Assembly: GCA_934481505.1 (NCBI GenBank)
Contig: CAKSPP010000037.1
Location: 1-9,898, forward strand
Direction: 5' to 3'
DNA: 9,898 nt
From: an uncultured Eubacteriales bacterium
GTDB lineage: Bacteria > Bacillota > Clostridia > Oscillospirales > UBA644
Shown: one piece after another, positions 1-6,076 of the stretch
Layout of the letters: the number at the start of each line of letters is the position of its first letter
How positions within the stretch are numbered: the first letter of the stretch is position 1
The notes under the pieces: generated by a model
Databases searched by the model: none
Told to the model about the DNA's origin: nothing
The model's input: the letters and a program-made list of their open reading frames with translations, nothing else
Translations under genes and position numbers: made by a program

Positions 1-46
1 AGCTTGCATCGCCGCGCCCACCTGTGTTATTCGATTTTGTGGGCAT
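1..46 (-). CDS. 5' end of an unidentified minus-strand gene, cut by the window edge
   Basis: An ATG on the minus strand at 46-44 opens a frame that stays open to the window edge and begins MPTKSNNTGGRGDAS. It is preceded by a near-ideal ribosome site (GGAAGGAG, complement of 54-61) seven bases upstream, which is the main reason to call a real start. Only 15 residues are visible, polar and glycine-rich, and I do not recognise the family. The gene diverges from the ncRNA/DUF3800 unit, and the roughly 35 bp A/T-rich stretch between them must hold its promoter; I see no clear -35/-10 pair for it. Function unknown. Confidence 0.5.
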   Translation of the reverse strand, partial: MPTKSNNTGGRGDAS

Positions 47-93
47 ACTATCACTCCTTCCAAAATTTTCTTTAAAAATTTTCGTAAAAAGCC

Positions 94-122
94 TTGACAA
101 TACTATGGCTACTGCATATAAT
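94..122 (+). promoter_or_regulatory. Consensus sigma-A promoter for the structured RNA and DUF3800 gene
   Basis: TTGACA (94-99) and TATAAT (117-122) match the consensus perfectly and are separated by exactly 17 bp. The predicted start is near G129, which is also the first base of the 5' hairpin of the downstream RNA. A perfect promoter implies strong constitutive transcription, which makes most sense if the RNA itself is a functional product. Confidence 0.9.
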
Positions 123-128
123 ATAATT

Positions 129-226
129 GCAGGTAGAAATACACTGCATACTCGCGTCACCGAACTAATTGTTTAAGCGATATGCAATATCGTCGGCCGC
201 GGGGACGCCTTCGGGCGTTTTTTTTT
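129..226 (+). ncRNA. Structured small RNA upstream of a DUF3800 gene
   Basis: The transcript expected from the promoter at 94-122 to the terminator at 204-226 is about 98 nt and folds by eye almost completely. The 5' hairpin is GCAG (129-132) and GUA (133-135), a GAAA tetraloop, UAC (140-142), a bulged A143, then CUGC (144-147). A long-range helix pairs CUCGCG (151-156) with CGCGGG (198-203), one pair being U-G. Inside it CCGA (160-163) pairs with UCGG (193-196), stacked on the hairpin CGAUAU-GCA-AUAUCG (178-192). The last helix is the UUCG terminator. From memory, a 2017 comparative-genomics survey of bacterial RNA motifs named several 'DUF3800' motifs found beside DUF3800 genes; this may be a member or a new variant. 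It could act on its own, as an RNA partner of the protein, or as a leader controlling readthrough. The RNA itself is well supported; its role is inference. Confidence 0.72.
204..226 (+). terminator. Intrinsic terminator ending the small RNA, just before the DUF3800 gene
   Basis: The stem ACGCC (205-209) / GGCGT (214-218), extendable by G-U pairs, closes a UUCG loop and runs into nine T residues (218-226). It lies only 10 bases before the GGAGG of the DUF3800 gene, so that gene must be expressed by readthrough of this site. The 5' arm (GACGC, 204-208) can alternatively pair with GCGTC at 154-158, a possible antiterminator. Confidence 0.88.
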
Positions 227-245
227 GCTCTTTTTGGAGGCTATT

Positions 246-950
246 GTGAATATATATATTTATTCGGACGAGTCTGGAGTGTTGGACAAACAACATAATC
301 GCTATTATGTGTTTGGCGGTTTAATTTTCCTTTCTGGCGATGAGCGAGATGTGTGTTCTAGAAGGTTTATTGCTGCCGAAAAAAATGTCCGATTATCTGA
401 GAAAATTAAGCTAGGCGCTGAGGTGAAGGCTTGTAACATACAACCTAAATCAAAAAACAAACTATATCACATTCTTGAATCAGAAGAGAGATTTGGTGTT
501 GTTATTAATCAAAAGGAGTTGGTAAAGGACGAGCTCTTCTCAAACAAGAAGAGCAAACAACGCTATTTAGATTGGGCTTACAAAATGGCGGTGAAAACAA
601 AACTCCAAGAAATGGTTTCTCAAGGCATTATTATGCCTCAAGAAGTTGAATCCATCTCATTTTTGGTTGATGAGCACTCAACAGCGACGGATGGATGGTA
701 TGAACTTCGCGAGTCTCTTGAAAAAGAATTTAAAATTGGAATGTGGAATTATGAATATATGACATTTCACAAACCGCTTTTTCCGTCTGTTAAGTCACTA
801 AATCTTCAGTACTGCAATTCTGCAAAGAACACCTTGGTGAGAGCAGCAGATATCGTCGCTAATCATATTTTTTATCTTGCAAACAAAAATGATGGTCTTG
901 TTAGCAGCGAAAACAAATTACATATTTTTTATCACCCCCTGAGCCAGTGA
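246..950 (+). CDS. DUF3800 family protein (RNase H-like fold suspected)
   Basis: The GTG at 246 is chosen as start because GGAGG (236-240) sits five bases ahead; an upstream TTG at 225 is in frame but would bury that ribosome site. The 234-residue product starts MNIYIYSDESG, with the acidic D8-E9 typical of DUF3800, then a YYVFGGLIF strand, E59-x-K61, D142-E143 (FLVDEH) and D202 in RAADIVAN near the C-terminus. These spaced acidic residues match the family pattern, which is thought to have an RNase H-like fold; catalysis is not established for this protein. No signal peptide or membrane segment is seen. The gene follows a structured RNA and its terminator, a pairing reported for DUF3800 genes, and resembles the RNA-terminator-protein order of type III toxin-antitoxin loci. 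Length fits the family and all key residues are present. Family call strong; biological role unknown. Confidence 0.85.
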   Translation: MNIYIYSDESGVLDKQHNRYYVFGGLIFLSGDERDVCSRRFIAAEKNVRLSEKIKLGAEVKACNIQPKSKNKLYHILESEERFGVVINQKELVKDELFSNKKSKQRYLDWAYKMAVKTKLQEMVSQGIIMPQEVESISFLVDEHSTATDGWYELRESLEKEFKIGMWNYEYMTFHKPLFPSVKSLNLQYCNSAKNTLVRAADIVANHIFYLANKNDGLVSSENKLHIFYHPLSQ

Positions 951-968
951 GATGCTGGCTCTTTTTTT
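941..968 (+). terminator. Intrinsic terminator of the DUF3800 gene
   Basis: GAGCCAG (941-947) pairs perfectly with CTGGCTC (955-961) around a 7-base loop that contains the stop codon (948-950), followed by seven T residues (962-968). The stem overlaps the last codons of the gene, so the module is very compact. Confidence 0.92.
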
Positions 969-969
969 G

Positions 970-1408
970 TCAATTACCCTTTTGATTTTCGCCTTTTTCG
1001 AACATGTGAGACTCCAGGCCCTTGCCCGACTGAAAAGGTTCCGGGAATTTTCATCCCACCTACCGGTCGACAAGGTTGTGGTGGATCTTGATGTGGCATG
1101 ACTGTCAGAGACTCACGAGGTCGTGCCTTGCGTGAGTTTCGCCCTTGAAAAAGTGCAGAATGTGGTAAACTTCCTGTACCGGAGTCAGCCCGCCTTCCTT
1201 GAGACACATCTTACAGAAAGGGATGCTTCGCCGCATAACGGTTATGGATGCGTTTCCATGCTCTGCCGCACTTGCGGTTGATATCGGAACTATGCTTGTA
1301 CTTGCCGTACTTGCGGCGTTCCTCTGTGCGATGCTGTTTACAAAACTGTCTTTCACATAGGTTGGGGCAGACGGGATGAGAGCTAGGGCTGAGTGGTCGC
1401 TTGGGCGT
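970..1408 (-). pseudogene. Decayed phage-type HNH endonuclease gene
   Basis: Read on the minus strand from 1408, the first frame gives TPKRPL, then CPNLCERQFCKQH and CGRAWKRIHNRYAAKHP, the N-terminal half of the small HNH nucleases encoded beside phage terminase genes. Near 1216-1222 one extra base in a run breaks the frame; the next frame continues CKMCLKEGGLTPVQEVYHIL and then SL-stop-QSCHIKIHHNL. The family pattern predicts Cys where a TGA stands (1107-1105) and Trp where a TAG stands (1062-1060). The expected ATG start is ACG at 1408-1406. One frameshift, at least two stops and a lost start make it non-functional. The 3' limit is approximate; the last stop in the second frame is at 972-970. 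Intact relatives nick or cut DNA during phage packaging, so this is a prophage footprint. It points towards the DUF3800 gene (convergent). Confidence 0.78.
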
Positions 1409-1514
1409 TTACTCACCACTCTTTTGGGCATAAGAAAAGTTCAACAGTATTTGACACACATGAGACTGTTCCATATTTTCTTCGCATTATAATGATATGA
1501 AATTGAAAAATGAC

Positions 1515-1545
1515 AAAAAATAAGCCTCCGTCTGTTTAGACGAAG
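1515..1545 (-). terminator. Possible orphan terminator facing left
   Basis: On the minus strand CUUCGUCU and AGACGGAG form an 8-bp stem (one U-G) around AAAC, from 1545 to 1526, followed by GCUUAUUUUUU down to 1515. No minus-strand gene now lies to its right that it could serve. The U-tract starts a few bases after the stem, so efficiency is doubtful. The remaining bases from 1409 to 1651 hold no gene that I can support. Confidence 0.35.
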
Positions 1546-1651
1546 ATTCAATAAGAATAATTGTTTTAGATAAACCATGATTTTTTCTGTTCACAAATCT
1601 CAACAAACATCATCAAACAGTGCTTAACACCGCGAATTCACAGAAAACACC

Positions 1652-1680
1652 TTGAAAACTCAATCAAATTGTGCTATAAT
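1652..1680 (+). promoter_or_regulatory. Extended -10 promoter of the restriction-modification operon
   Basis: TTGAAA (1652-1657) and TATAAT (1675-1680) are 17 bp apart, with TGC directly ahead of the -10 box giving an extended -10. Transcription should start near 1687, leaving a leader of about 35 nt before the first start codon. This is the only strong promoter seen ahead of the operon. Confidence 0.85.
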
Positions 1681-1707
1681 CAATATGTTTATGGCAAGAT
1701 TGAGGTT
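1656..1707. repeat. Inverted repeat straddling the operon promoter, candidate operator
   Basis: AAACTCAATC (1656-1665) and GATTGAGGTT (1698-1707) are inverted copies matching at nine of ten positions, with CTCAATC/GATTGAG exact. One arm lies in the -35/-10 spacer, the other just after the predicted start, so a protein holding both arms would trap the promoter. The HTH protein at 1722 is the likely ligand; this is inference. Confidence 0.45.
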
Positions 1708-1721
1708 AGGGAGGCAGTCTC

Positions 1722-1916
1722 ATGGCTGATATAACAAATGATAAATGGATAAACATTGAGGAAGCCGCAGAATATCTTGGGGTCAAACCTGCTACTATAA
1801 GAGACTGGATTCGTAAGGGAAAGGGCGTTCCCGCACAGAAGATTGGCAAACAGTGGAAATTCAAATGTTCCGAATTGGACGAATGGATAAAGAGCGGCAA
1901 GAGTGCTATAGAATGA
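1722..1916 (+). CDS. Excisionase/MerR-type HTH DNA-binding protein, likely operon regulator
   Basis: This 64-residue protein is nearly all one winged HTH of the excisionase/HTH_17 type: W9 and INIEEAAEYLGV (first helix and turn), KPATIRDWIRKG (recognition helix), then KQWKFKCSELDEWIKSG (wing and last helix). The start has AGGGAGG (1708-1714) seven bases upstream. It is the first gene of the operon, 19 bases ahead of the first methyltransferase, and sits where control proteins of restriction-modification systems usually sit, although C proteins are normally of another HTH class. An inverted repeat around the promoter could be its target, which would make it an autoregulator delaying or capping restriction. 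It could instead be a leftover excisionase, but no integrase is present. Domain call firm, role inferred. Confidence 0.82.
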   Translation: MADITNDKWINIEEAAEYLGVKPATIRDWIRKGKGVPAQKIGKQWKFKCSELDEWIKSGKSAIE

Positions 1917-1935
1917 AGCGTAGGAGTGAATTAGA

Positions 1936-3015
1936 ATGAATGCCATTGATTTATTTGCTGGTTGTGGTGGACTTTCTAAAGGTTTTATGGATGCAGGCTT
2001 TAATGTCATTGTTGGCGTAGATAACGATCAGGCAGCGCTCAACACATTTGAACTGAACCATAAAGGTGCTATTGGGTTGAATGCGGATCTCGCCATTCAT
2101 GAGACATTTGATAAAATTAAGACAATTGCAGGAAATCGAAAGATTGACGTTATAATTGCAGGACCGCCTTGCCAAGGGTTTTCTCTTACAGGACCAAGAA
2201 ACTTTGATGATAAGAGAAACCAACTTTATCTTGCAGTTATTCAAATGGTTAAAGAGTTTAATCCCAAAGCTTTTATTATTGAAAATGTGCCTGGAATGGC
2301 TACATTATATCATGGGCAGATAAAGGATGAAATTCTTAAAAGGTTCAAGGAATTGGGATATAACATTGATTGTCGTATTCTTTGTGCGGCAGATTATGGT
2401 GTGCCTCAAGTACGTAAGCGTTTGGTTTTTATGGGGGTTCGAAAAGATATAGGAAAGCCCCATTTTCCAGAGCCTATGTTCACCCCGGAAACATATCGCA
2501 CCTGTAGAGATGCGATAAGCGATTTGCCCACAAGAACATCTGGATTGGGGCAAGAAGTAGATGAGTATTCTCAGGCTCCTAAAACGGAATACCAGAAACT
2601 TATGCGAGGCAACTGTAAGGTCTTGCACAATCATGTTGCAACAGCGCATAAACAATTTGTCATTGATACAATTGCGTTGGTTCCTGAAGGCGGAAATTAT
2701 AAGGACTTGCCACCCGGATGGGGAGAAAGTCGTAAATTTCACATGGCTTGGACAAGGCTGGATGGCAATGCTCCATCTAGAACTGTGGATACTGGACATC
2801 GCAATATTTTTCATTACGAATTGAATCGAATCCCGACTGTACGAGAAGATGCAAGAATACAGTCGTTTCCCGATGATTTCATTTTTACTGGAACTAAAAC
2901 ACAGCAAAGTCGTCAAGTTGGAAATGCTGTTCCTCCGTTGCTTGGACAAGCGTTAGGTAAGGAATTGCTTAGGATTATTACGGAGAATGCAAATGAAAAC
3001 GATAAAAACAATTGA
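1936..3015 (+). CDS. DNA (cytosine-5) methyltransferase, first of a pair (M1)
   Basis: It transfers a methyl group from S-adenosylmethionine to carbon 5 of cytosine in a specific DNA site. All hallmark motifs are intact over 359 residues: motif I DLFAGCGG (5-12), motif IV GPPCQGFS (76-83) with catalytic C79, motif VI ENVPG (116-120), motif VIII QVRKRLVFMGVR (158-169), motif IX around 301-315 and motif X RQVGNAVPP (326-334). The target recognition region lies roughly at 190-290. TAGGAG (1921-1926) precedes the ATG by nine bases. Its C-terminal end overlaps the second methyltransferase by 23 bp. In LlaJI-type systems two such enzymes each modify one strand of an asymmetric site; that arrangement fits here. 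The target sequence cannot be read from the protein. Length is normal for the family. Confidence 0.96.
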   Translation: MNAIDLFAGCGGLSKGFMDAGFNVIVGVDNDQAALNTFELNHKGAIGLNADLAIHETFDKIKTIAGNRKIDVIIAGPPCQGFSLTGPRNFDDKRNQLYLAVIQMVKEFNPKAFIIENVPGMATLYHGQIKDEILKRFKELGYNIDCRILCAADYGVPQVRKRLVFMGVRKDIGKPHFPEPMFTPETYRTCRDAISDLPTRTSGLGQEVDEYSQAPKTEYQKLMRGNCKVLHNHVATAHKQFVIDTIALVPEGGNYKDLPPGWGESRKFHMAWTRLDGNAPSRTVDTGHRNIFHYELNRIPTVREDARIQSFPDDFIFTGTKTQQSRQVGNAVPPLLGQALGKELLRIITENANENDKNN

Positions 3016-4240
3016 TTTATTTGCAGGATGCGGTGGCTTGATGGATGGATTTGAACAAACAGGTCTCTTTGATACACTTGCTGCCGTAGAATGGGAAAAG
3101 ATGCCGTGCTTTAATCTTGAAAAGCGTTTGTCTGATAAATGGGGTTATACTGACGCAGAAAAACGTGTTCTACGTTTTGACATTCAAAGAACTGAAGAAC
3201 TCTTTAAAGGTTGGAACGACTCTGAATATGGTAGTTCTGATGGACTTGATTCACTTATTTCACCTACAGTTGGAATAGATGTAATCATTGGAGGCCCTCC
3301 TTGCCAAGCATATTCAATAGCCGGGAGAGTTCGTGACGAAAATGGAATGCGTAATGACTATCGTAACTATCTTTTTGAGAGCTATTTGAAAGTTGTTAGC
3401 AGATACAAACCCAAAGCATTTGTGTTTGAGAATGTACCTGGAATCCTTAGTGCAAAGCCAGGCAACAGACCAATAATTGAAATCATTCAGGAAAGCTTCA
3501 TGAAGTGCGGTTATTATGTGCTTCCAAACCTAAAAGATGCGATTATTGATTTTACCGAATATGGGGTTCCTCAAAATAGAAAACGAGTTATCATCTTCGG
3601 ACTTAGAATCGAAACATATGGTGAAGACATGTGCAAGGAGGCTATTAATAATTTTTACAAGATTGTGCTTCCAAAATATAAGGCAAAAAGGAAAATGACT
3701 GTTCGGGAAGCAATTGGGGACCTTCCTAAGCTCTACCCATTGGAGGTAGATCAAAAATATGAAGGCAAGAGAATATCTCACAGTTTGCCGGAACCGTTTG
3801 TTCAAAATCATATTGCGAGATGGCAAAGCAAGCGCGATATAGATATTTTCCGTCTTTTAATTGATGACATTGATTCTGGTCGAAACGAGTATATTTCTAC
3901 AGAAGCATTGAAGAGGTTATACACAGAGCGAACGGGAAAAACATCAAATGTGCATAAGTATCATGTTATTCGTTGGGATGAGCCAAGCAACTTAATACCA
4001 GCTCATTTATTCAAAGATGGGCTGAGACATATCCATCCCGACATACAGCAACTGCGAACAATAACGGTTCGCGAGGCTGCAAGGCTTCAAACATTTGATG
4101 ATGACTATGTTTTTTACGGAAGTAATGTTGACACTTACAAAATGATCGGAAATGCTGTTCCTCCTAAGTTTTCAAAGTGCCTTGCATTAGCTGTTTATGA
4201 TACTCTTTTGAATTTAGAAAAAATAGGAGGCGATAAGTAA
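2993..4240 (+). CDS. DNA (cytosine-5) methyltransferase, second of a pair (M2)
   Basis: A 415-residue C5 methyltransferase. The ATG at 2993 is preferred over the one at 2987 because GGAG (2982-2985) is seven bases from the former and only one from the latter; the protein then begins MKTIKTIDLFAGCGG. Motif I is at 8-15, motif IV GPPCQAYS at 101-108 with catalytic C104, motif VI ENVPG near 146-150, motif VIII QNRKRVIIFGLR near 194, motif IX VREAARLQTF near 359-368 and motif X MIGNAVPP near 384-391. It differs clearly from the first enzyme: longer spacing before motif IV and a different recognition region (about 245-345), so it probably recognises another sequence, most simply the other strand of one asymmetric site. 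It overlaps M1 by 23 bp and its TAA overlaps the next ATG by one base, indicating translational coupling. Confidence 0.96.
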   Translation: MKTIKTIDLFAGCGGLMDGFEQTGLFDTLAAVEWEKMPCFNLEKRLSDKWGYTDAEKRVLRFDIQRTEELFKGWNDSEYGSSDGLDSLISPTVGIDVIIGGPPCQAYSIAGRVRDENGMRNDYRNYLFESYLKVVSRYKPKAFVFENVPGILSAKPGNRPIIEIIQESFMKCGYYVLPNLKDAIIDFTEYGVPQNRKRVIIFGLRIETYGEDMCKEAINNFYKIVLPKYKAKRKMTVREAIGDLPKLYPLEVDQKYEGKRISHSLPEPFVQNHIARWQSKRDIDIFRLLIDDIDSGRNEYISTEALKRLYTERTGKTSNVHKYHVIRWDEPSNLIPAHLFKDGLRHIHPDIQQLRTITVREAARLQTFDDDYVFYGSNVDTYKMIGNAVPPKFSKCLALAVYDTLLNLEKIGGDK

Positions 4241-6072
4241 TGCCGTATACAACAAGAGATGCAACGCGAACCCTATTCGGTTATTTGGGATTGAATGAAA
4301 CCGATGTTCAATTTATTCCCGAGACAAGCAACAGGGCGTTTATTTATAATCTTCCTAACGGGGATAGATGTGTTATCTTTATTTACCCTGTAAGTCGCAA
4401 GACAGACAATACTAAAAACTTCTTTGATACGCGTGATAGCGGTGCCCGTGAAAGAGGCGTGGCTTGGAATTATGCATTGGAGAATAACTTAAAGTACTTC
4501 TGCATTGCTGTTCATGACCAATTCGAAAGATATGCCGACTATGCATTTAGTTTGGAATGTAACGAGCAACGAATAGCACAAGTTGCAGGAACGGTTGATG
4601 GAAGAAGAAATGGTAGTGGAACACAAGTAGTAATACCAAGTGATTTTGTCCCAAGTAAGCCCTTTGAGCGAATTCTAACTCGTTTTGGATTCTATATTGC
4701 AGTTGCTCATAAAGACTTCCTTGTGAATTATTTAGAGTCATATGATAATCGTCCATACATGGAACAAGATGCACCAGTGGATATTGTCGATGAAGATAAT
4801 AACACGCCTACGCAGGTTGCGGAAAACATCCTTCTCTATGGCGTTCCTGGATGCGGGAAGAGTTACACCATAAAAACCGAATATTGTAATGATGACGCTC
4901 ATATGGAAAGAGCCGTCTTTCATCCTGATTATACATATTCGGATTTTGTGGGGCAGATTCTGCCGAGAGTATATGAAGGACATATAGAGTATCGTTTTGA
5001 ACCAGGACCATTCACCCGTATTCTCAAAAAATCAATAGAAAATCCCGACGAGAGTTTCTATCTTGTGGTTGAAGAAATAAACCGCGGAAATGCTCCCGCA
5101 ATCTTTGGAGATATTTTTCAGTTGCTTGACAGAGGCACAGACGGATGCAGTGAGTACGGTGTGAGTAACGAGAATATCGCAAGCTGCGTTTATGGAGATG
5201 TTACCACGAAAATTAAGATTCCCGGGAATCTCTATATTCTCGCCACTATGAATACATCCGATCAGAATGTCTTCACTCTTGATACGGCTTTTAAGCGTCG
5301 TTGGACAATGAAAATGATTGAAAACAACATAGATGCCTGCGAATATGCAAATCATCAGATATGCGCATTGGGCATCACATGGGGTACATTTGCTAAAGCA
5401 ATAAATCAAAAAATCACCGAGCTTGGGGAGAACAATATCAGCAACGAAGATAATCGTCTCGGTGCATATTTTGTTCGTGAAGCAGATTTGAACGATGCAG
5501 AACGTTTTGGCGAAAAAATACTAATGTATTTGTGGAATGATGCTTTCAAATTTGATCACGATAAGGTGTTCAAGTCTGAATATCGCACACTCGATGAGTT
5601 GATTTCTGGATTTGTTCGTGAAGGCTTTTCTATCTTTAGTGATGAGGTCATCTTTGAAACCATAGCTGAAGAAACCGACGATATCATTGAAACGGATAAT
5701 CCTACTGCAGAGCAATACCTCGAAAGCAAAAATCCCGAAATGGTAGAAATATATCGCACACTGTTTGATGCTGTCAGTGCGAGAATTGCCAATGCATATG
5801 ATTCGAGCGTTGGCTCTCTAACATACGCATCATGGAGAACTAACGATATTCGCAAAGCAAGTTTTGCAGATATTATTGTTCAGCGCAACAGAATCGTCAT
5901 CTCGTGCGAGGTGCCAACTAACGAGGCGCTTCGTACAGTTGGCGAACAGATTCCAGTTGATCATCATCATAACCACTATTTCAAAATCATTTGTGGTGAT
6001 ATGACACAAATGGATCAAATCGTAGAAGCGATTGTAGATTCCTACGATCAGCTAAAAGTACAGCAGGGTTGA
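4240..6072 (+). CDS. McrB-like AAA+ NTPase subunit of a LlaJI-type restriction enzyme (R1)
   Basis: A 610-residue motor/recognition subunit. The AAA+ core shows Walker A GVPGCGKS (201-208), FHPDYTYSDFVGQILPRV after it (227-244), Walker B ending in the McrB-type EEINRGN (278-284) with IFGDIFQLLDR, a sensor MNTSD (337-341) and FKRRW (351-355) with the likely arginine finger. McrB relatives hydrolyse GTP, assemble as hexameric rings and activate the nuclease partner. The first 190 residues are not AAA+; in LlaJI R1 the equivalent domain is a B3-like, site-specific DNA reader, so this part probably recognises the unmethylated site. AGGAGG (4225-4230) precedes the ATG, which shares one base with the M2 stop. 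The last 150 residues are an uncharacterised C-terminal region. A methylation-dependent McrB is possible but the two adjacent methyltransferases argue for a conventional system. Confidence 0.92.
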   Translation: MPYTTRDATRTLFGYLGLNETDVQFIPETSNRAFIYNLPNGDRCVIFIYPVSRKTDNTKNFFDTRDSGARERGVAWNYALENNLKYFCIAVHDQFERYADYAFSLECNEQRIAQVAGTVDGRRNGSGTQVVIPSDFVPSKPFERILTRFGFYIAVAHKDFLVNYLESYDNRPYMEQDAPVDIVDEDNNTPTQVAENILLYGVPGCGKSYTIKTEYCNDDAHMERAVFHPDYTYSDFVGQILPRVYEGHIEYRFEPGPFTRILKKSIENPDESFYLVVEEINRGNAPAIFGDIFQLLDRGTDGCSEYGVSNENIASCVYGDVTTKIKIPGNLYILATMNTSDQNVFTLDTAFKRRWTMKMIENNIDACEYANHQICALGITWGTFAKAINQKITELGENNISNEDNRLGAYFVREADLNDAERFGEKILMYLWNDAFKFDHDKVFKSEYRTLDELISGFVREGFSIFSDEVIFETIAEETDDIIETDNPTAEQYLESKNPEMVEIYRTLFDAVSARIANAYDSSVGSLTYASWRTNDIRKASFADIIVQRNRIVISCEVPTNEALRTVGEQIPVDHHHNHYFKIICGDMTQMDQIVEAIVDSYDQLKVQQG

Positions 6073-6076
6073 GCGT

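Noticed and set aside
225..245. TTG at 225 as the DUF3800 start
   Set aside because: It lies in the terminator T-run and would place the GGAGG ribosome site inside the coding sequence; GTG 246 is correctly spaced.
1451..1479. Possible promoter TTGACA-17-TATTTT
   Set aside because: The -35 matches consensus, but the -10 box has only four of six matches and a far better promoter sits at 1652-1680; no feature needs it.
2305..2949. Minus-strand frame of 214 codons inside the first methyltransferase
   Set aside because: It is antisense to conserved methyltransferase motifs, with no ribosome site or recognisable family.
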